Positions 41,701-58,145 of a DNA stretch of 64,000 nt are shown in pieces. The position numbers and the translations under genes are program-made. Location of the stretch: positions 10,248,001 through 10,312,000 of the forward strand of contig JANCRA010000009.1 in the NCBI GenBank assembly GCA_024362935.1. Reading direction: 5' to 3'. The first letter of the stretch is position 1. Every line of letters starts with the position of its first letter. The notes below the pieces were generated by a model, which worked only from the letters and a program-made list of their open reading frames with translations, was not told the DNA's origin and searched no databases. The stretch comes from Setophaga petechia (taxonomy: Eukaryota > Chordata > Aves > Passeriformes > Parulidae).

Positions 41701-43654
41701 AATGTTTTCTCTTACCATTTTCCACTCCTTAGAACAATATTAATTTATTTATCCTGTGTAGAACAGAAGAACTTCAACAAACATGAGTGAGAGAAAAAAT
41801 GCTTCAATTCTACACGGTTTGACTTTAAGATACATCTTTTTCTTTTTCATTGTTCCTGGTTTTAATATACCTAGTCTTTTTGCTACTCTTCTGTATTTTC
41901 CTTTTCACATGAAAGCTGCTTTGTTCTGTAGGAGTTTTATTATAATTTCTAGATTCCTTTTAAGCCTCCTCTGCTCTGGTTAGTGTATTCGATAGGGGTT
42001 TGTTGTTAGAGACCTCTTATACTCATTATTTTCTTTATATTGTTTGCTGTCTTCTTGCAGTTAGTATTTTTCACAGACAATTTCCAAACCTGTCTCTCAG
42101 GCCTTCTCCTTTCTCTCTTTTTTTCTGCCAAGTATTTACAGTCTTTTAAATTATGTTTCTCCAACACTAAAATAAAAGCCATGACTCTCTGCTTACGACA
42201 GTGACGCCTCTTTAATTCTATCCAAACATGCAGGAAGCACTTGAGCCCAAAAAAAGAAGAGTCAGTTATGCTGAAATATCACAGTTGTGCCTTTAATTTC
42301 CCTTTTACAAATTAAAGGTCATTTTTTCTTTTCTGAATGTTCAAACAAATCAGTTTTGTGTCTTTATACAGGACATCATAGACAAGGTCCCTTTTTCCTC
42401 ACATTTCTGCTTAACATCATTTTGTCTAGAAAATGTGGCATTGGACACATCTTGCCAGACTGCAGCTGTAAGACAGTCTATCCCCTTCCCCAACAATCAA
42501 TGAGGAGAAAATGAGAAACTTAAAGAGCAACTCACTCATGTGGGATATTTGCTTTCCCACTACTCTAGAAATTCTCATTTCTCCTTTGCTGACTGTAAGA
42601 GTAGGTGGCAGAGTGCAGATAAGGCTCTCCATGCCTGACTTGTTAAACTTGATTCTTCTTGTCTTGGTATATCATGTGCTATACTTGTTCAGTGTCCTGT
42701 AGTTGCATGTGTTTCTCTGAAGGGTATTTTCTTTAATTTCTCCCAACTCCACCACATCTGTAATTTCCCTGGAATCTGCCACTACTTACCCTCACCTAAA
42801 ATATGTCTGCAGTTTGATGCTTTTGATTCTCTATCAAAAACTCCATCTCTTCCCAGTTTCCTGAATGTTCTTCACATTTCTCCATGACTGTATTTTACTT
42901 TATTGCCCCAAGATAGCTTGTGTACTTTTCCCTGCAGTATCTACTGCACTGTCCAGTACCAACCTTTGCTTGCACAGACAATTATTCCTAGTTTTTTAAA
43001 AGGTGCAAGTTTTCAGCTGTGAGGGCTTTAACATGCCATGAGAATTTGCAGTAATGTGCAGTAAAATATTATTCAAAGAAAGCCATTATAGGAATCATGC
43101 TGAGGAGTTTTCATCTCTCTTCTCAAAAACACTGGAAATAATTTATTCTTCTTTTTATTCTTGTTTTATCTCTTAGGTGTTGTTCCCAGTAACTAAATTC
43201 TATTTTCTATTGCCTGTTTTTCATCACTGAACTTGAATCAATCAGAACTGGATTAAAGGGCCATAGTGGATGGGGTAGATGAGCATAATCATTAGGGAGA
43301 GGATAGTCCAATGAAGAAAGTACTAATCTATGATTCCAGCATAGAAATTTAGGTCTAGATTTAATTCATTGCACTGTAGAGAAAAAATATCACAGGTGAA
43401 CAAAATGTAAGGCTGAATAATTCTTAATTCTTTAATGGGCTATTTTTCAGTTTTTTAGTTCTCATCCCCAAATCCAAAAGCAAAGCTGCTATGGCTGCTT
43501 GTATATGAGTAAATGGCATTGTGCCAGGGATTGCTGTCAGGCACTGGGACAGTTTCACATGAAATACCAGTTGGTTAGAGAAACCCTGGTGTGGGGCCTG
43601 TGCCAACTGTTAGTGTCCAAAACAATGCCCAGTTCCCTTTCACAGTTTGGATAG

Positions 43655-45180
43655 TAGAATCACAGAATCATAGGATGGAATGAGTTGGAACGGACATTTA
43701 AAGGTCATGTAGTCCAGTGCCTCTGCAATAAGCACAGGCATCTGCAACTGGATCAGGCTGCTCAGAGCTTCATCCAGCCTGACCTTGAAGGTTACCAGGA
43801 ATGGGTTATCTACCACTTCTCTGGGCAGCCTGTTCCAATGTTTCACCACCCTCACCATAAAAAATTTCTTCCTTATAGCTAGTCCAAATCTACCCTTTTT
43901 CAGTTTAAAACAATTAGTTCATTGCTATTGCTACAGGCCCTATTAAAAAGTCTATCTCCATCTTTGCTATACCCTTTTAGGTACTGGAAGGCCATAAGAT
44001 CTCCCCAAAGTCACCTTTTCTCCACACTGAACAGCCACAACTCTCTCAGCCTTTCCTCAGAAGAGAGGTGCTCCAGCTCTGTGAGCATTTTCACTGTATG
44101 CCTCTGGACCAGTTCCAACAGTCCATGTCTTTCCTGTACGGGGGATGCTGGAGCTGGATACAGCACTCCGAGTGCAGTCTCACCAGAGTGGAGTAGAGGG
44201 ACAGAAACCCCTCCCTTGGCCTTCTGGCCCAACTTCTTGTATAGCCCAGGATATGGTTGGATTTCTGGGCTGTCATCACTCATCTACCAGCACCTCAACT
44301 CCATCTCCTCCAAATCCTTTCACTCCCCAGACTGTCTTGATACTGGGAGCTGCCCTGACCCAGGGGCAGTGCCTTGTACTTGGTCTTGTTAAACCCCATG
44401 GTGTTCCCATGGGGCCACTTCTTGAGCTGGTTCTGGTCCCTCTGGATGACATCCTGTCCTCCAGGCATGTCAACCACACCACTCAGCTTGGTCTCATCTG
44501 CAGACAATGCTGAGTGTGCACTCAGTCTCTTGGTCTATGTCATTAATGAAGATGCTATACAGTCCCAGTCTTGGTACAGTTCCCTGAGGGATGCTACTTG
44601 TCACTGACATCCATTTGGACATCAAGATGATGATCATCTCTCTATGGATGCACTCATCCAGCCAGTTCTTTATCCACTGAACAGCCCACCTATCAAATCC
44701 ATCTCTCACCAATTTAGAGAGAAGGTTGTCACAAGGGACCATGTCAAAAACCTTACACAAGTCCAGACAGATGACATCTGCAACCCTTCCCTTGTCCCCT
44801 GATGCTGTCACTCCATCATAGAGCACCATTTGGTTGGTCAGGAAGGACTTCCCCTTGGTGAAATTGTGCTGGTGCTTTAAATTGTGTCCCTGCCCTCCAT
44901 GTGCCTTAGCACAGCTCCTAGGAGGATCTGCTCCATGCCTTTCCCAAGCACAGAGGGGAGGCTGATGGGTTGGCTGTTCCCTAAGTTTTAATTTCTCCCC
45001 TTTTTAAAAATGGGTGCAATGTTTTTCTCTTTCCAGTCTGGGAACTTCACCTGACTGACAAAACTTTTCAAATATGAAGGAGAGTGACTTGGAAACTACA
45101 TCAGCCAGTTTCTTTAGGATTCTGGGATGAATCTGATCAAGTCCTACAGACTTAACATATGTTACTCAAGTGTTTCTGAA
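43655..45180 (-). mobile_element. CR1 LINE, 1.5-kb 5'-truncated copy with degraded reverse transcriptase
   Basis: The + strand begins agaatcacagaatcatagga, the reverse complement of the CR1 3' terminus, so the element reads leftward. Minus-strand translation gives ordered CR1 ORF2 pieces. First comes the reverse-transcriptase block VICLDLCKVFDMVPCDNLLSKL, then SIPQGTVPRLGLYSIFINDID, then the catalytic region, then HWNRLPREVVDNPFLVTFKV near the C-terminus. A frameshift separates the first pieces from the catalytic segment, where the expected F-A-D-D reads SADE. The copy is therefore inactive. Open frames on both strands here, up to 156 codons, come from this element and are not host genes. The 5' end is approximate. 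Confidence 0.92.
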
Positions 45181-45997
45181 CCACTCTGACAGTGATCACT
45201 TTCTTTGTAGGATGAGTGTGCTGAAATGCTGTGATGCCTGTTTTTGTTGTGTCATCTGGCCCTAGTGACACATGGAGTCCCTTTCCTTATTGCTCAGGGC
45301 ATGCCCAGCAACTCTGAAGGTGCATGTGCATGGTCTAGAATAGGTAAATACAGATAACACCATAGTCCCCCTTTGAAATCTGCTCTATATTATATTATCC
45401 CCTTTTTAGAGGGCTTCCTAGCATCGATTCTCTCATCTGATATGTTCTATAAAACAGATTAATGAGTCCAAATAAATAATAATGAGTCTGCTATAGTAGT
45501 TAATCCTCAGTTCAAATATCTTTCATCTTCAAGAATATATTTTTTTTTGATAGAGCATGAACAGAAGTCACAGTTTTAGGGATCAGACTCTTTGATAATG
45601 AGACACATAAGCAGTTTGCCATGGTTCATTAATAAACATCTTTCTCATCATTGGTCCAGTATTAGTGATTAATTGATATACCTACTTGGTGATTGAATGT
45701 TTTCTTCCTACTTGCCAGAGCTTTTGTGGGTTTCTATCCATCACTGTCAGCCCTGCACTTTTCTTCAAAGAAATACTTTACCTGCTTGTACAGCTGGAAA
45801 TTTCTATAATTCTAAAAAGCAAGGTGCTCAAAACTGTTCCTTCTGCAATGTCAGAATTTTTAAACTGTGAAAATTTTTTCTACTGTGAAAATTTATTGTG
45901 AAATCTGCAAATTAACTGAGCAGTTTATAAAGAAATTGACATGCTTGTTTATGCATCAAAATAGAGGAGTAATTTCTTCCCTTCTGCTTGTTTTCAG

Positions 45998-46311
45998 TAC
46001 AGTGGGTTAGTTCCACGGGAGAGCTGGGATATGTGGCATCCAACCCTGGTGGCTGAGGCCCTGTTTGCAATCGCAAACATCTTCAGCTCCCTGCGCTTGA
46101 TCTCGTTATTCACTGCAAATTCTCACCTGGGACCTCTGCAGATATCTCTAGGAAGAATGTTGCTGGACATTTTGAAGTTTCTCTTCATATACTGCCTTGT
46201 GCTGCTTGCTTTTGCAAATGGATTGAACCAGCTGTACTTCTACTATGAGACAAATGAACCTGGCAACTGCAAAGGAATACGATGTGAAAAGCAGAATAAT
46301 GCATTTTCAAC
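45998..46311 (+). CDS. TRPC4: TRPC4 exon (human exon 6 equivalent): S4, S5, pore turret
   Basis: 314 bp, phase 0 start and phase 2 end, residues 459-562 plus two bases of codon 563. It begins [21 protein letters not shown]4 covers about 470-498 ([20 protein letters not shown]) and the S4-S5 linker [13 protein letters not shown] follows. S5 covers about 510-540 ([20 protein letters not shown]). The turret contains C549 and C554 in the form C-K-G-I-R-C, the extracellular disulfide pair known in TRPC4/TRPC5. The turret just before it reads ETNEPGN, unlike mammalian TRPC4 and closer to TRPC5. The acceptor is cttgttttcag and the donor CGTAAGT. Confidence 0.97.
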
Positions 46312-49806
<3,495 letters not shown>

Positions 49807-50001
49807 GATCATGCAGACATTGAGTGGAAGTTTGCTCGAACAAAACTCTGGATGAGTTACTTTGAAGAAGGAGGAACTCTGCCCACTCCTTTTAATGTCA
49901 TACCAAGCCCAAAGTCTTTGTGGTATCTGATCAAATGGTTATGGAGACACCTTTGCAAGAAAAAAATTAGAAGAAAGCCTGAAAGTTTTGGAACAATAGG
50001 G
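49807..50001 (+). CDS. TRPC4: TRPC4 exon (human exon 8 equivalent): TRP helix and following segment
   Basis: 195 bp, phase 0 at both ends, residues 629-693. It begins [20 protein letters not shown], which contains the TRPC TRP-box (EWKFAR, 634-639) in the TRP helix that runs parallel to the membrane after S6 and couples the gate to the cytosolic domains. It then has [20 protein letters not shown], and a basic patch [18 protein letters not shown]. The post-helix segment is distinctly TRPC4, since TRPC5 differs strongly here. The donor is GTACGT. Because the exon is a multiple of three with phase 0 ends, skipping would keep the frame but remove the TRP helix. Confidence 0.98.
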
Positions 50002-52291
50002 GTACGTTGTGTGGTTTACTCTGCCTGTAGTCCTCCTCTTTGCTGTATAGATGACTTTTTCTCAGCTTTACAGAGTGTCTGACCTGCCCAGTAGTGTGCA
50101 TATGAATTAGACAATTATTCTAGCAGAGAGTGCTTACTTTTTACATTCATGTCAATGTATTTGAAGAGAAAGCATCATCATATCCCTGTACAATAAATTA
50201 TGAACCATGACTGTGCTTCATCTACAGATAGTTCAAGAAAGATTAGAGCAATAAAAAATATAAGAGATCAAATGCGTATACTTGTCTGTCAGTGTCAGAA
50301 TTGTTGGTTGCTAATCCCTAGCTCAAGTTTCACAGTTCAGGGATAATTGAATGCCATGAACCAGAGACTCATGTATGAAGTACTCATCATGGGATATTCT
50401 CTGTGTCTCTCTCTACATGGAATGAAATGAGTTTGCCATAAAAGCATTTTTACCAAAAGCTGTTCTCATTAAAAATTTTTTCAAAGGTGACAGCATTTAC
50501 TTGGACTTGTTTGCTTGAATTTAAAGGTAGAGCTATTTCAGAATCCCATTCTGAAATCATACCATATTCTGATACTGCTGATTAGCAGTGACATTTCTAG
50601 GGAAAAAAAAAAGAGGGGAAAAGACACTCAAGGCGACCAAGAATAGTTCTGCACCTGGATTCAGCAGATGCCTGTGTAATATCTCAGCTACTTACTTTCT
50701 CTGGTAAATGCAGTTAGTAAAGCAGATTTGAACTTTTCCCTCCTAACTTCATCTACTTGAGATACCTCAGTCAGTGACACACTTTTTCTATTATATCAGT
50801 GCAAATATTCAGGCAACATCCTAACCCACCAACAGCTAATTCTCTCTAGTTATGTTTTCTTCATTTCCCATGAGCGAGTCAGTACCTCAGTAACTAGACT
50901 GAATTTAGTCAGCTCTAGCATGAAGAATACTGTTTAGGATAATATGTGGATAGTGGCATTTTCTTTATACCATAGCGATTTGATGAATATAAATGTTTCA
51001 AGTCTGTCAGGAATTCAGATAGCTAAGCATTAAGTGGGAGTATGGGAGACAAATGTGGGTAACGGGGAAAAGAAAAGGGTATGGTCCTTGTGCTGTTGAT
51101 TCTTATAAAAAAAATTCCATCAATTTAAAAGAAGTCAGGGGGTATGATATAATTATTTGATGGACCACTTCTATATCAACCTTTTCTTTGTATTTCTTCC
51201 TTATTTCTTGATAAATGAATAATAAGTTTTTCCTATCTATTCTACTGTCATATCCTGAAATGCAGTTTAATCTCTAGAACTTGGAGGAACAAGTTCACAT
51301 GCATGTACAGATATATGGTAAAGAGGAAAAGTAACATATAAAACTAATTCACAATTACTATGCTGATAAATTGATTTCATCCTCTTTGTAGAAAGCTTCA
51401 AATCAGGCTTATTGCATTATACTGGTATTGTTGGCCAGTAGCTCAATTGTGAAAGCAAAACTGTTTCATTTTGATGTCATACTTGTACATATAGGAAAGA
51501 AACAGCCAGGAAAAAAATCTAATAAAATGAGGGTGATACTGAAACAAACCAGTAATGTATGACAAGAAACACATTGAAAAAAATATCAAGTTAAGAAAGA
51601 CTAACAATGATTCATATAGAAATTTTAAAGAGAACATTAACTAGCATGAATGGTGAATAATCTTAAGAGTAAAACATCTCTGTGTAATATAGGAAGTGAA
51701 AAAGTAAATGCAGAGAGCAACAGAAGGAGAAACTATCAGATGTTGTTAGAAAGAAAAAGTCAAGAGAGAGAGTGATGCACTTATGTGTGTGGGAGAGTGG
51801 GCAATGCTTCTAGGCATTTGTTAAACATTTGGTCGGGATGATTAGCTAGTGTAAACTGAGAGAATGATATTAAAATTAATGGTATGATGCCAGTGTATAG
51901 CAGAGGGTTGCTTAACACAATATTTCTGTTTGACTGAGACAGAGACAGAAAAACCTTATACAGCCCAGCTAAACTTTCAGGACAATATTTCTTGTCAGAC
52001 CTTCCATCTGGGATAAGGAAATTTATTTTTGTTTCTTACCCTCTCAAACTGCAGATTTGGGAGTAAACTCATTCCTGGACAAGTGGAATAATAAAGATAC
52101 AGGGTGCTCCCAGCCCTATGCTGAATGGCATGATGAGGAAGAGGATTCAGAAAGGTCATGTCTGCTTCCTGCACCTACCTCCTGCTAGGGTACATAAATA
52201 CCAGCTTCAAGAAACTCACATCTTAGATTTGGGAAAACTGCTACAGCAAAGGGTCAAAGGGTAGGGAGTGTATGCGCCAAGCTACTTGAGA

Positions 52292-52315
52292 ATTTTTCCA
52301 AATATTTGGAAAAAT
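52292..52315. repeat. 24-bp perfect palindrome, followed by a short tandem motif
   Basis: A perfect two-fold palindrome centred on aatatt, whose core is ccaaatatttgg flanked by runs of T and A. Just after it, atatttccaaa occurs twice more (to about 52341). A strong cruciform or hairpin candidate. No known site family assigned. Confidence 0.7.
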
Positions 52316-53660
52316 ATATTTCCAAAATATATATTTCCAAAGAATTTTCTTTTTGTTTTTAAGTTAAAATCCCCCAAAATCTCTAAACATCAAACCTTTT
52401 ACTTAATATATTTCAGTTTCTAATAAGCTTTTGTTGGGAAAGACTTTTCAGCTTCAGGATGAAATTTCTGTTTGAAGAAAGAAGCCAGTGCCATTTAAAG
52501 CAAATATCTTAGGCTGAGGAGACCCAGATTTACTTTTATTCTCCAGTGGATATCTAATTATTTACCCCAAGCATAAAAGCTATGACAACAGAAATTTCCT
52601 TCTCAAGATCTTTAAGGTACTGCAGGGGCTAAGGTGCTCTCTTGGGAGAAGAGAAGGAACTGAACCAAGCTTCCTTATGATTTGAATGTGAACCACTAAT
52701 TACTGAACTGTTTGGGATGGAGGACGTCAGTGAGGGAGATGTGGGATGTTTTTAGTTGATTTCTGTATTTTTTTCTTTAATTATTTGAAAGTGGAATCCC
52801 TAAAGCACGTGGGACAGTAGGGCCATATACATCACTGGTTTCCCCTGCAAAATAGATATTCTTAGTTGAATCTTAGATTCTTAGTCAAACTGTTCTTTGT
52901 TGAATTAGAGCTGAAACCCCTCTTAAGCAGAGAGCTTACCAGCAGAGCCATCATGGCAACCACACTTCCAGCTCCCTGAAAAAAGTGAGTGGCTGTGGCT
53001 GACCAGGCAGATTCAGTCCACCATATGGGCATCTCATAAAACTAAAACGTTTTTCAGCTAACTCCTCAGCATAACACAAGCCCCATTAGGTTTATATGAA
53101 CTTGGAACATTTTGCAGTTTCCAGACCCAGTTATTCACCCAAGCTCCAAAATGGAGTATGATATATGCATATGCACTCTGTGATCTTATTTCCATATTGG
53201 ATAGATGCAAACCACCAGATAGGTGCTGTTAACTCAACATCCTCCAAGAGGTTAAATCATCAGTCAACAAATGGGCACACCACAGTGATCTCATAGTTTG
53301 TCCTGAGGGAGAGCACTTCTATCTGGTTCTGAGAAACTTCCCATACCCACAGCTCAGCCTTGATTTCCTAGAACTTTTTCAATTGTCCCAACAAGCTACA
53401 ACACAAATTAAATTTAGGACCTCTATGCCCTTTCAACCAAGAGTTAATGAAGAGTTTTCTTTGCCTTTTGTTCAAGGATCTCAGAGGACTTCAGCTCAGT
53501 TGTATCTGCTCTGTAATAACTTTGGCCTCTGAGCTACAAGATAAGCTTTGTTGAGATCTACTCCTTTTCACTGAGTCCTGCATTATAAATTCTGTCTCTT
53601 TCCCTACAATCAGGTCTGGGAGAATAAAAAAATTATATAACATGATTTTCTTATATTTGC

Positions 53661-53682
53661 TGGATGGATGGATGGATGGATG
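53661..53682. repeat. TGGA tetranucleotide microsatellite
   Basis: About five perfect copies of tgga in a row. Confidence 0.9.
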
Positions 53683-56499
53683 CCACATTGTCTGTAAGGC
53701 AGAGCTCAGATTTCAAAACATTCTGTTCTGAAATCTCTAAATGTTAACTTTCCTATTAGGAAGCACTAATCAGCAGTGACGTACTATGGTGTTTTCCAGT
53801 AGAAAAAGCAATAATGTGCATCCAAAGAGTGAGTCAGTGCTAGAGGATACAAAATAGATAATAGATAGAAAGGAGCTGGCAAGCATTATGCATGATCTCT
53901 GCAAAAAGTCCTCAATAACAAAAAGCCAGGAATCATGAACTAGGACTGAGTCAAGGATCAAATTAAATGTATCAAGAATCCACTGTAAAATTTATATATT
54001 TTTACAGTTGAGAGTTCAGTATGTTCAGTTCATGCAGGCAGAATGTGTAAAGAAAGGGTTGAGCGCCAGGATAGTTTACAGCTCACATTGTAGTGAAATG
54101 ATTTATCTGGTCCATAGAAAGAAGAGAAATGCCACTAAAAATAAGTAGGACATGGTTGCTTGGGAGGATCATCTACATTGCTGTTTAGAACATAACTATC
54201 ATGGGCAAGAATATGGTCTGTGGCATTATGAGGTGCCTCTGAAAAAAGGCAATTAATTTGCTTCTCCTTGGATATCAGTTCTGTGGTTTTTCTGTCCTTT
54301 GCTGTAGAGGGACAGCTGAAGCAGTGGGTGGTGAAATCAAGGGGAGGGTTTTTAAGGGAGAGGCTTTTTCTCCAAAGCAACACGGTGCCCAGTCATGCTG
54401 ATGGCAGCTTCTCTAGCCACAGCTTCAGCTGAAGGAAGACCAGGAAGGTACATGTGGTTTACTGATATTGCAGCTCTGCTATGAATCAGACAGAGCTCTT
54501 CTACCACTCAGAGTTCAGCACATTTTTTTATTCTGTCATTTTGACATATCCCAGGTATGCAGCATTTTCTTCAGCTGTTATCAGTTATCTCCTGCACTTA
54601 AAATTCTGAAATAAGTGCATGCTTGTGTGCTGCTTTTCACATACATCTATATCATCTATATCTATATCTGTATCAGTTCTATTAATTTTGTTAGCTTACC
54701 TTTGCAAAAGCCAGATTAGTAATATAATTCTATTAATTAGGCTGAGGTTTTCCTGATGCACAAGGCCTCTGTCTTATGGCTGTTGCTGTTGGCCATCTGT
54801 ATTTCAGAAAAAAAAAGATATATGGTAAAAGAAATCCAAGATCCACCAGAACAAACAGTACTCCGTCCTCAAATTACATTCTACTTTACATCTGATCAGT
54901 CACCAAAAACTGTTTCCTCTGTATTTTTAAGTATTTCAGAAGTGAAAATTTAGAGGATTGCCAGAGATAGCTTCAGTATTTTTTTTTTGCATCTGATGTT
55001 TAGATAAATAGTTTCCTATTTTCTAACTATACAGAATTTTATGCCATTTTCTGAGCAATCTACATGATTTTATTATCATTCGTCACAGAAAATCTCCTTT
55101 CTCCTTCTCCTATTCTTTTCTCACCTAGTGGAAAATGATGCAATTTCTAAGTCAGTGTAGACATTTTGTATTTTCTCTGTAATGTCTCTTAATGAAAGTT
55201 GAACAAAGAAATAATGCCTTCCATCTGGTGTGGAAATCAATAATCTGGAGTGGTCCATGTATAGCCAAGAATCATTTCATGGAGAATCTTCTCTGTCAAC
55301 ACAGATAAGTTCTAATCCTTTAAAGGTGATGCTTCTAGTCAAGATGAGAAATATATCCCACAGCTTCAGACAATATTTCCATTTTCTTTATCACTAAGCA
55401 GTTTAAGGTCAAGTGCAGGCATTGGATTTGTATTCCTTCGTTATAAAAGATAAAATTTTAATAAAACACATCAAAATAACTAATACAATTTTATTAATTT
55501 TTTGACTGCTAAAGAAATCTTTTTTTCCAAACAGTGTAAATTGCTAGCAATGGCATAAACAGGAGGATCAGATAATTACCACTACTAGTGGAGCTACTAT
55601 TAAAGCTTCCTAAAGGGTATTAGTGCCCCCTTTAGGAAAGTGACAGCAGCATCCCCTTCAATTTCATTATTGTATTCAACATGCTTAACAATGTTTCCCA
55701 GCCTGTTACTATTTTTAGTAAAATTAAACTTTCATCCTTTTGCCGGTCATAATTTTCAACTTGTTCATGCACACAGAAACAATGGTTACTTGCAGAAAAT
55801 TTTGAACCATAAATTAGACTATAACTGAGTAGAGAAAAGCAGGCCAGCTCAGAACTGAATAAGGACTATATAGAACTAAATAAGGAAAATATGAATGTTA
55901 ATGACATTTTATTTCTGGTGAATAGCCTGGTTTTCAGATCTGTTTAGGCAAAGATTCATTGTACTTTCAAAAGGAAGCAAAAGATGATTAGGAACTGGAG
56001 ATGGAAGCTAAACATTTAAATGAGAAATGGAGAAATGTTTGGTGATAATACATTTGATAGGTTATGTGTAATTCCCTGTGGAGGAGGTATGTAGATGTGT
56101 GTGCAAACATGCAATTAAATTAATTTCCTTTCAGCCTCTTGGTGGTATGGATTGAAAACAATTAAGTGCAGTAGAACTGTTCTGACACATTATTACATAA
56201 ATCTTTTCACATAGTTATCCCAAATTGTACTTGTTGGCATTACATTAAGGGGAAAAGCCACAGCCTCTGTTTCTGGGAGTTTCCAAATTGGCTGCAAAAA
56301 AGGATAAATGGTATCTAGATAGCTCTTGTTACAGATACAGAATTGCACCTATGCATTTATTTCACATTACACTGTAAAATAAAGCAGAATAGACAGCAGC
56401 TGCAGGAAGTATTGTGCAAGAAAAGAATCAGCATTTTTTTTATTTAGGAGTTATTCACTTTACCTGAAGTGTGTTTCAATTACACCCTAAATTGTTTTT

Positions 56500-56865
56500 C
56501 CCTTCACCTGTGAGTCAGATCTGTTGTTGAGAGCTCTCTTAGCCATGGACACCCATAGTGCTCTTTCAGCAGAATGAAACATCTCCACCGTGTGGCCAAC
56601 CTCAAGAAAGCTGTATTTATTTTTTTTTTTCTTAAAAACCGGCTAAGTTCGGGTGTTGTGAGGGTATGAGCCTTCCCACGGCTGCACTGTCCCCTCTGGC
56701 CCTGGTGATGGGCAAGCTCGCCCATCCCTCCATTCTTAAACACAAGGAATATCCATTTTTTCTTTTACGAGGCATAGATGGAGGAACACAATCTGGAAAA
56801 ATACTGAAGAAAGCATTCTCATGCACAAAGCCCTACCCCACAGTGGCTCTTCAGACTGATTAGGA
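56500..56865. other. GC-richer block of unknown origin in an intron
   Basis: Within strongly AT-rich surroundings this stretch is visibly richer in G and C and holds several CpGs (for example cggctaagttcgggtg and gggcaagctcgcccatcc). Short frames are open on both strands, 79 codons on the minus strand and 65 on the plus, and none resembles a protein I know. It could be a decayed mobile element, a retrocopy fragment or a conserved non-coding element. Confidence 0.4.
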
Positions 56866-57011
56866 AATAATGACTTTCCCCCTTTGTATCCGTTTTTGCT
56901 AGCCTAGCCACGAAGCCACTGCATCTCTCAAATCAATTGCAAACAAGAAATCAACCCTGAAGTGTAAACTGACTCCAAGTACAGGGAGAAGGTTCATAAT
57001 TTCTTTAAAGG

Positions 57012-57028
57012 AAAAAAAAAAAAAAAAA
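57012..57028 (+). repeat. 17-base poly-A run
   Basis: An uninterrupted A17 followed by gattaaat. There is no recognisable retrocopy or SINE body upstream. Confidence 0.85.
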
Positions 57029-58145
57029 GATTAAATAACTTTGCTGTGCCTGCTTTACTATGCAACTGAGGTCAATTTTAACAAGTCCCTTGGATGTCCT
57101 TTCCCCCTGCTTTAAGCTTCTATCAGGTGTTCTGTTTTGTAGAGATACAATCAGTGATCAGACACGTTATTTTCTTGTCAGCAGCAGATATGAGAATGTA
57201 AGTTAAAGCTGTGTTTCTTTCACCAGTTAGGAATAATCATTGTAGAGGGTGGGGATATGTTACTCGTTATGCAAATGAGGACAAAAGGAAGTCAAGGCAA
57301 TAAATAAATCCGGCCTTTTTCCCCCATCTTCTTCTGGGCAACCCTTAGATACAGCAGTTTAATTTAATTCACCTGCTTGAAACCTGGGCGATTCTTTCAT
57401 CCTACCACACTTCTTTTTGCTGCTCCTCTTCAGAGTTACTGTCCCTTTTACCCTCTCTTCTTATTAACACCATACTGTGTTGAAAGCTGTTTCTTTCTTC
57501 CATACAGCTCTCTATGACTAAGTGTTTTTAACAGAGAACTAAGGGGAGCTTTTCTCATTAACACAGTTTTATAGTGCAGGTTTTGATTAGCTTTACCTTA
57601 AATGAGACATTAGGAGCCATAACAAGTGTCTTACTTACACCATGGCTTCACAAATCCCACCATGTTGATGATTTTCCATGCAGAATTTCCCTTCTGGAGC
57701 TCATGTCCATTGACTCCCATTCTTTCACTGTGTACCTCCAAGAAAATTTAACTTTACATGAGTCAAGCTTCTTTCAATTGAGTAAAATATGCTTCAGTCT
57801 GTTCAAGTGAGTGACATGATTCATTGTTCCACTTCCTTCTCAGATCATTGACCTTGGGACTCTGCAACCTGTGGCCTGGCTGCCCCACCACATCCATGCT
57901 GATGCAGGAATAAAAGCATTTTGACAAAAATGTAGAAAATCAACTTTGCCTTACCCACAGCAGCCTTCCCCTTTCTATAAAGCAAATTATAGGCTTTGTT
58001 GAAATACTGTCATTTTTCAACAGATTTTTAACCTCTTCTCTCAGCTTGCTAGATATGTATAATGCACAGGCCTGCTGTTTTCTATGCTTAAGTGTTTTAC
58101 TTCCCCACACAGATTAATATTTTTTTATTCTTTTCTATTTTTCAG

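Larger units (their letters stand above)
37253..45997 (+). other. TRPC4: TRPC4 intron, 8.7 kb
   Basis: Starts gtaaac and ends gttttcag. It contains an LTR at 37.9-38.8 kb and a CR1 remnant at 43.65-45.18 kb. The rest, including 38.8-43.6 kb, is AT-rich unique sequence in which I see no gene. Confidence 0.9.
50002..58145 (+). other. TRPC4: TRPC4 intron, 8.1 kb
   Basis: Starts gtacgt and ends atttttcag. Mostly unique AT-rich sequence. It holds a 24-bp palindrome (52292), a TGGA microsatellite (53661), a 17-A run (57012) and a GC-richer block at 56.5-56.86 kb, all listed separately. No LINE or LTR is evident. Confidence 0.88.

Noticed and set aside
43922..44392. 156-codon plus-strand open frame
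   Set aside because: It is antisense to the CR1 reverse-transcriptase region, which explains the coding-like bias.
44494..44829. 111-codon minus-strand frame with reverse-transcriptase similarity
   Set aside because: Real similarity, but it is part of a dead CR1 copy and is recorded as a mobile element, not a host gene.
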